Of a stretch of DNA of 64,000 nucleotides, positions 58,973 to 64,000 are shown in pieces. The DNA lies in the NCBI GenBank assembly GCA_947685225.1, contig CANTUV010000002.1:3410001-3474000 (forward strand). Reading direction: 5' to 3'. Origin of the DNA: Garcia nutans (Eukaryota > Streptophyta > Magnoliopsida > Malpighiales > Euphorbiaceae). The first letter of the stretch is position 1; each line of letters begins with the position of its first letter. The position numbers and the translations under genes were made by a program. Under the pieces are notes generated by a model. It had not been told where the DNA came from and searched no databases. It saw nothing but the letters and a program-made list of their open reading frames with translations.

Positions 58973-61900
58973 CTAGGGATCATGGATCAAAGTGCTGTCA
59001 ATGATCCTCACTTCTTGAAATCCTTCATTATATGGCTTAACTCTCTGTCCATTTACTTTGAAAGTCTCATTTGTTCGAGAGTTAAGCAATTCAATAGCAC
59101 CAGAATGATATACCTTGGTTATCTCAAAAGGACCACTCCATCGAGACTTGAGTTTACCTGGAAACAGACGAAGTCGAGAGTTAAAAAGTAAAACTTTCAT
59201 ACCTGGACTCAATGTCTTTCGTACTATAATTCTGTCATGAAGTGCTTTAGTGCGATCCTTGTAAATTCTCGAGCTCTCATAAGCCTCATTCCTCATCTCA
59301 TCTAACTCTGAAATTTGCAGAAATCGTTCTCTCTTCGTTTTGTCCAAGTCCAAATCCAGAGTCTTGATTGCCCAATACGCTCTGTGCTCCAACTCCACTG
59401 GTAAGTGACAAGCTTTTCCAAAAACCAATCGGTATGGACTCATACCAAGAGGAGTCTTGAAAGTAGTCCGATATGCCCATAGTGCATCATGCAATCTACT
59501 TGCCCAATCCTTTCTTGATAAGTTGACTGTTTTCTCCAGAATTCCTTTAATGTGCTTGTTGGATGTTTCCACTTGTCCAGAAGTCTGTGGATGGTATGGG
59601 GTTGCCACCTTGTGCTTCACACCAGATTTGTGCATTAACTTCTCAAAAAGCCTGTTGCAAAAATGGCTTCCCCCATCACTGACTATCACTCTTGGTGTGC
59701 CAAATTTGCTAAGAATGTTTTCCTTCACAAATTTAACAACTATATTAGCATCATTAGTACGGGTGGGGATTGGCTACACCCATTTGGAAACATAATCAAC
59801 AGCAACTAAAATATATTCAAAACCAAAAGACGTGGGAAAAGGACCTATGAAGTCAATTCCCCACACATCAAACAGTTCAATAACAATATATGATTGAAGG
59901 GGCATTTCATTCCTCCTCCCAATGTTACCTACTCTTTGACAACGATCACAGTGCTTACAATACTCTTGAGCATCTTTAAATAAGGTAGGCCAGTAAAAAC
60001 CACTTTGAAGCACCTTTTCTGCAGTCTTTCTTCCTCCAAAATGACCCCCACAGTGAAGGTCATGACAAAATTGAAGAACACTCAGTTGTTCTTCCTCAGA
60101 TACACACCTGCGAACTATCTCATCTTTGCGAATCCAGAATAGATAAGGTTCATCCCAAAAATAAAACTTACTCAAGTGTAAAAACCTTTTCTTTTCTTGA
60201 AATGACATGTTAGTATGCAATATACCACAAGCAAGATAGTTAGCAATATCTGCAAACCAAGGTGCATCAAATACCATAAAAAGCTGCTCATCAGGAAATG
60301 CTTCTAAATTTTTATGAATGCTATCAGATGTAAGATTTTCACTAAAGAAGGGTAATCTGGATAAATGGTCAGCAACAACATTCTCACTACCCTTAGTATC
60401 CTTGATTTGGAAATCCAATTCTTGCAATAACAACACCCATCTAATTAAGCGCGGTTTAGCATGTTGTTTTGTTAAAAGATATTTTAGAGCTGCATGATCA
60501 AAATGCACAATAATTTTTGACCCAATTAAATATGCTCTAAACTTATCTAAAGAAAAAACAACAACTAACATTTCCTTTTCAGTTGTGGTGTAATTCATTT
60601 GTGCACTATTCAGGGTCAAGCTAGCATAATATATTACTCTCAAGTATTTATCAACCCTTTGCCCAAGAACAGCTCCTACTGCATGATTAGAGGCATCACA
60701 CATGATTTCAAAAGGTAAAGACTAAACAGGAGCTACAATTACTGGTGCACTAGTCAATTTTTCTTTAAGGGAATTAAAAGCTTGCATGCATTGTGCTGTA
60801 AATTCAAATGGAACATCTTTCCCCAACAAATGGCACAATGGTTGGCTTATTTTGGAAAAATCCTTAATAATCCTCCTGTAAAAACCTGCATGCCCTAGAA
60901 AACTTCTTATTCCCTTACCAGAGGTAGGTGGGGGTAACTTAGCAATCAATTCAACTTTAGCCTTATCTACCTCAATCTCTTTACTTGACACCACATGACC
61001 TAAGACAATGCCCTGAGTAACCATAAAATGACTCTTTTCCCAACTTAAAGTGAGGTTACATTCAATGCATCTCTCAAGCACACGAACAAGTTTTTTGAGG
61101 CAATTATCAAAAGAATTACCAAAAACAGAAAAGTCATCCATAAATACCTCAATAAAATCATCTATCATGTCAGAGAAGACAGACATCATGCATCTCTGAA
61201 AAGTTGCAGGTGCATTGCACAAGCCAAAGGGCATACGTCGAAATGCATAAGTCCCAAAAGGGCAAGTAAAGGTAGTCTTGGACTGATCCTCTGGAGATAT
61301 TGGCACCTGATAGTAACCTGAAAGGCCATCCAGAAAACAATAATGTGAGTGTCCATAAAGTTTATCTAACATCTGATCAATAAAAGGAAGAGGGAAATGA
61401 TCTTTCTTTGTAGCATTGTTCAACTTCCTATAATCGATGCACATTCTCCACCCAGTAGTAGTCCTAGTAGGAACCAATTCATTATTTTCATTTTTCACAA
61501 CAGTGATTCCTGATTTTTTAGGAACTACATTTACTGGGCTCACCCACTCACTATTAGCTATTGGGTAAATTACTCCTTCATCCAGCAATTTGAGCACTTC
61601 CTTCTTAACCACTTCACTCATATTCAGGTTAAGTCGCCTTTGGGCCTCCCTCACAGGTTTAGCTCCCTCTTCTAAAGTGATTCTATGCATGCACATTGAA
61701 GGGCTAATACCCTTGATGTCACTCAGTCCCCATCCTATTGGTCTCTTCAATCTTTTAAGCTCACTCACCAACCTCATCTCCTCCTCTTCACTAAGTTCAC
61801 TAGATATTATCACAGGTAAGGTATTGTGATCTCCTAAAAACACATATTTTAGATTTTTAGGTAACTCTTTCAGCTCTAACTCAAGCGAAGTGTTCTTCTC

Positions 61901-62968
61901 TTCTTTTTGAATGGAGGGAAGTTCAAATACTGGGTCCTCCTCAAGTTCCTCTATTTCAGCTCTCTCTAATGTTTCTAGGCAACTGGCTATTTCTGCATCA
62001 AAAATATCCACATCACTATCTAAGGTCAAAGCCAGCTCCAATTTATCAGAGGAACCTGTCTGCAAGAAAACATCTGAAACAACTGTATCAACACAATCAA
62101 TGAAAGAACAATCCTCATATAAAGCAGTTGTAGGAATAGGAGAAGTGTTAAAAATAGAAAATTCAACAGTTTGTCCCAAGACAGTCATTGATAATTTACC
62201 ATTTTTAACATCTATCAAAGTGTTGGTAGTCGCCATAAAAGGCCTACCCAGCAGAATGGTGTGTGCAGATGGTGAAGAGTTACTTACTTCCATGTCAAGA
62301 ACAATGAAATCCACAGGTACTATCAAACCACCAACTTTAACTAACACATCTTCTATAACCCCTTTTGGGAATCTAAGAGATCTATCAACTAATTGCAACA
62401 CCATTTTCGTTGGTTTAAGTTCCCCTAATTCTAATTCAAGGTACACTGAATAAGGCATTAAATTGACACTGGCTCCTAAATCACACATGCCATCAGTACC
62501 TTTTCCATTCCCCATAATAATTTGAATGATGAAACCACCAGGATCCTTTAGCTTGGGAGGTAGTTTATGCTGCAAAACAGCACTAGCTACCTCAGAAACT
62601 ATCACCTTTTCATTTGGCTCATACCTCTTTTTCTTGGTATTCAGTTCTTTGAAGAATTTAGCATAAGCTGGCATGTTCTTAATTGCTTCAAGTAAGGGTA
62701 AGTTAATACTTACCTTAGACAGCATGTTGAAGATATCTGAAAATTGCTTATCTTTTTTATCATCCTTCAACCTGCTGGGGAATGGTATAGGTGGCCGGTA
62801 TGGATTGCTTGCCTTGTGCAAATCTGCTGTAGGGGACTTCTCCATTGATCTTTCTTCAGCACCTTTGTTCTCTGGTTCTCCTTCCTTTTTATTCTCTTGC
62901 TCACCTGCATTCACAGAATTATTTTCAACATTGTTGTTAATTACCTTGCCACTTCTAAGAACAGTCAC
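58973..62968 (-). pseudogene. pol: Athila pol of element H: protease, RT, RNase H, integrase
   Basis: One continuous minus-strand frame carries two internal TAGs, at 60722 and 59774, and no frameshift; it is joined to gag by an in-frame TAA at about 62971. From residue 1 of the 748-codon part: TVLRSGKV (2-9), protease DLGAS at 163-167 with ILLGRPF at about 238-244, RT from about 440 with FMDD at 609-612. After the first TAG come RNase H (MCDASNHAVGAVLGQ, TEKEMLVVV, HFDHAALKYLL) and the integrase finger H...H...CKHCDRC with WGIDFIGPF. After the second TAG come SDGGSHFCN and HPQTSGQVETSNK (DDE), then a C-terminal SRWSGPFEITKVY. The nonsense codons replace, by family comparison, a Trp (60722) and probably a Glu (59774). 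Shadow ORFs on the plus strand were ignored. Confidence 0.92.
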
Positions 62969-62971
62969 TGA

Positions 62972-64000
62972 TTATGCCTGCTCAGGTTGACTTGGGAACT
63001 TTCCCTTTTGTTGAATTTGCATCTGTTGTGCAAGTTGCCCCACTTGGGTCTCCACCTTTTTAAAAGATGCTTCTAGTGAATCTAGCCTCTTGTTGTTCAT
63101 CTCTTGATTTTTAGCACTGACTTGGATAAAAGCCTGTAAACTTTCCTCCAAACTCTCTCTCTTAGGCTGACCTTGATTTGAGAATTGGCCCTGTTGTTGG
63201 TTCTGTCTCTGGAGCAAATGGAAAGGTTGTTGAGCATTATTTGTTGTCCAAGAAAAATTTAGGTGACTCCGCCAACCAGGATTGTAAGTATTGGAGTAAG
63301 GATCATTCCGGGCCCTTGGTTGAAATCCCCCCATAGCATTGACTTGCTCAGCTTCATTACCAAAAGACTCATATGCAGAGGGGCAAATATTTGCTCCATG
63401 CCCGAATGTCCCACAGATTCCACACACTTCTTGAGTAGATGAAGAAATATTGTTCTTCATGTTCAGCATTTGAACCTGCCTTGTCAATTCAGCTATTTGA
63501 CTAACCATTTCACTATTGGCTTCCAATTGATTCACCCCTTTACTTCTTCCCCTTACACTCTTTTGTTGAGAATTAGCTCCCAACATCTCAAAGATCTCAT
63601 AAGTCTCATCAGCTATCTTTTCTCCCATAGCTCCGCCAGCTGCATTATCAACAGTGTTCTGAAATTGCTGGGTTAAACCATCATAGAAAAACTGATTAAG
63701 AAGTTGAAGTGGGTAATGATGATGTGGACACTGGATCAGTAGCATCTTAAATCTGTCCTAAGCCTCATGAAATGGCTCTCCTTCAAATTGAGAGAATGTA
63801 GCAATCTTCCCTCTCAATTCAGCTGTCTTTTGATGAGAGTAAAACTTGCCCATGAACTTGTTATAAACTTGCTCCCAAGTTGTCAAAGAGTTTTTGGGCA
63901 ACATCATAAGCCAGCTCTTTGCCCTATCCTTCAAAGTATATGAGAAGCATCTCATCCTCAACTGGTCCTCTGTTAGTCCTCCCAATGGAAAAGTGTTGAG
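62972..64000 (-). pseudogene. gag: Athila gag of element H, 5' end outside window
   Basis: The minus-strand frame is the same as pol. Visible parts are RMRCFSYTLKDRAKSWL, the gag core WEQVYNKFMGKF, a TAG at 63758 where a Trp codon is usual, then MLLIQCPHHHYPLQLLNQFFYDGL. The zinc knuckle CGICGTFGHGANIC (CX2CX4HX4C) follows. It ends in a Gln-rich segment with a coiled-coil stretch (LEASFKKVETQVGQLAQQM) before the TAA at 62972-62974. In Athila, gag and pol are usually one frame, so the TAA and TAG are decay, not normal termination. Confidence 0.88.

Larger units (their letters stand above)
53769..64000 (-). mobile_element. Element H: Athila-lineage retrotransposon (right end outside window)
   Basis: On the minus strand: gag (running off the edge), protease, RT, RNase H, integrase, an ORF in the env position, a long tail with PPT-like motifs, PPT and the 3' LTR (53769-55502). 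Features such as TVLRSGKV, DLGAS protease and FMDDFSVFG RT are Athila-like. It inserted into the integrase gene of F. The coding frame is damaged only by nonsense codons in gag-pol, so H is the youngest layer of the nest. Confidence 0.9.

Noticed and set aside
61590..62990. Plus-strand ORFs inside the Athila pol (61590, 61911, 62673)
   Set aside because: They are shadows of the minus-strand gag-pol frame with no family resemblance.
1..64000. tRNA, rRNA or microRNA genes
   Set aside because: No cloverleaf or rRNA-like sequence was seen; tRNA-like matches are only the primer-binding sites.

Overview
This is AT-rich nuclear DNA from a flowering plant, most likely a eudicot; the species cannot be named from the sequence. 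Essentially the whole window is transposable-element sequence, and no convincing host gene was found. The evidence is plant-specific Ty3/gypsy lineages (Tat/Ogre-like, Athila, Tekay-like chromovirus), plant primer-binding sites (tRNA-iMet and the tRNA-Arg type used by Ogre/Tat elements), 5-bp target-site duplications (TSDs), a hAT fossil, a MITE and telomere-like TTTAGGG motifs inside LTRs.

Layout, left to right. (A) 1-9779, minus strand: Tat/Ogre-family element with gag but no pol; its 3' LTR is cut by the window edge. 9780-12281: old AT-rich flank with one MITE. (B) 12287-32971, plus strand: a second gag-only element of the same family with TSD CGCGC on both sides. It is split by (C) 17117-27399, a non-coding Tekay-like LTR element with 3.2-kb LTRs and TSD CCAAT. 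32977-33922: fossil hAT transposase. (I) from 33923, minus strand: Tekay-like chromovirus 3' LTR and integrase/chromodomain end. It is broken at 37223 by (E), a third gag-only Tat-family element (plus strand), whose 5' LTR holds a solo LTR (D, 38420-41230, TSD TATTT). E is broken at 45161 by (F), a pol-bearing Tat element (minus strand). F's integrase is broken at 53769 by (H), an Athila element (minus strand) that runs off the right edge. The insertion order is therefore I, then E, then F, then H, with D landing in E at an unknown time.

The most interesting part is F together with A, B and E. F carries, between integrase and 3' LTR and in antisense to pol, two intron-containing gene remnants. 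One encodes a plant mobile domain (PMD) protein with a C-terminal coiled coil; the other a second retrotransposon extra-ORF family. Each has a TATA box upstream. A, B and E have the same LTR ends, PBS and PPT as F, keep gag but have lost pol; A and B still carry a vestige of the second antisense gene. This suggests a family of gag-only elements parasitic on a pol-bearing partner of the F type. Between the antisense genes and the PPT lie fast-changing minisatellites that differ between copies. The family's LTRs share a block of shuffled GC-rich palindromes in U3.

All coding regions are damaged (nonsense codons, a few frameshifts, deletions), so this window is a decayed nest rather than active elements. 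Motifs, boundaries and TSDs were read by eye. Family names rest on recognised motifs, not on a database search.
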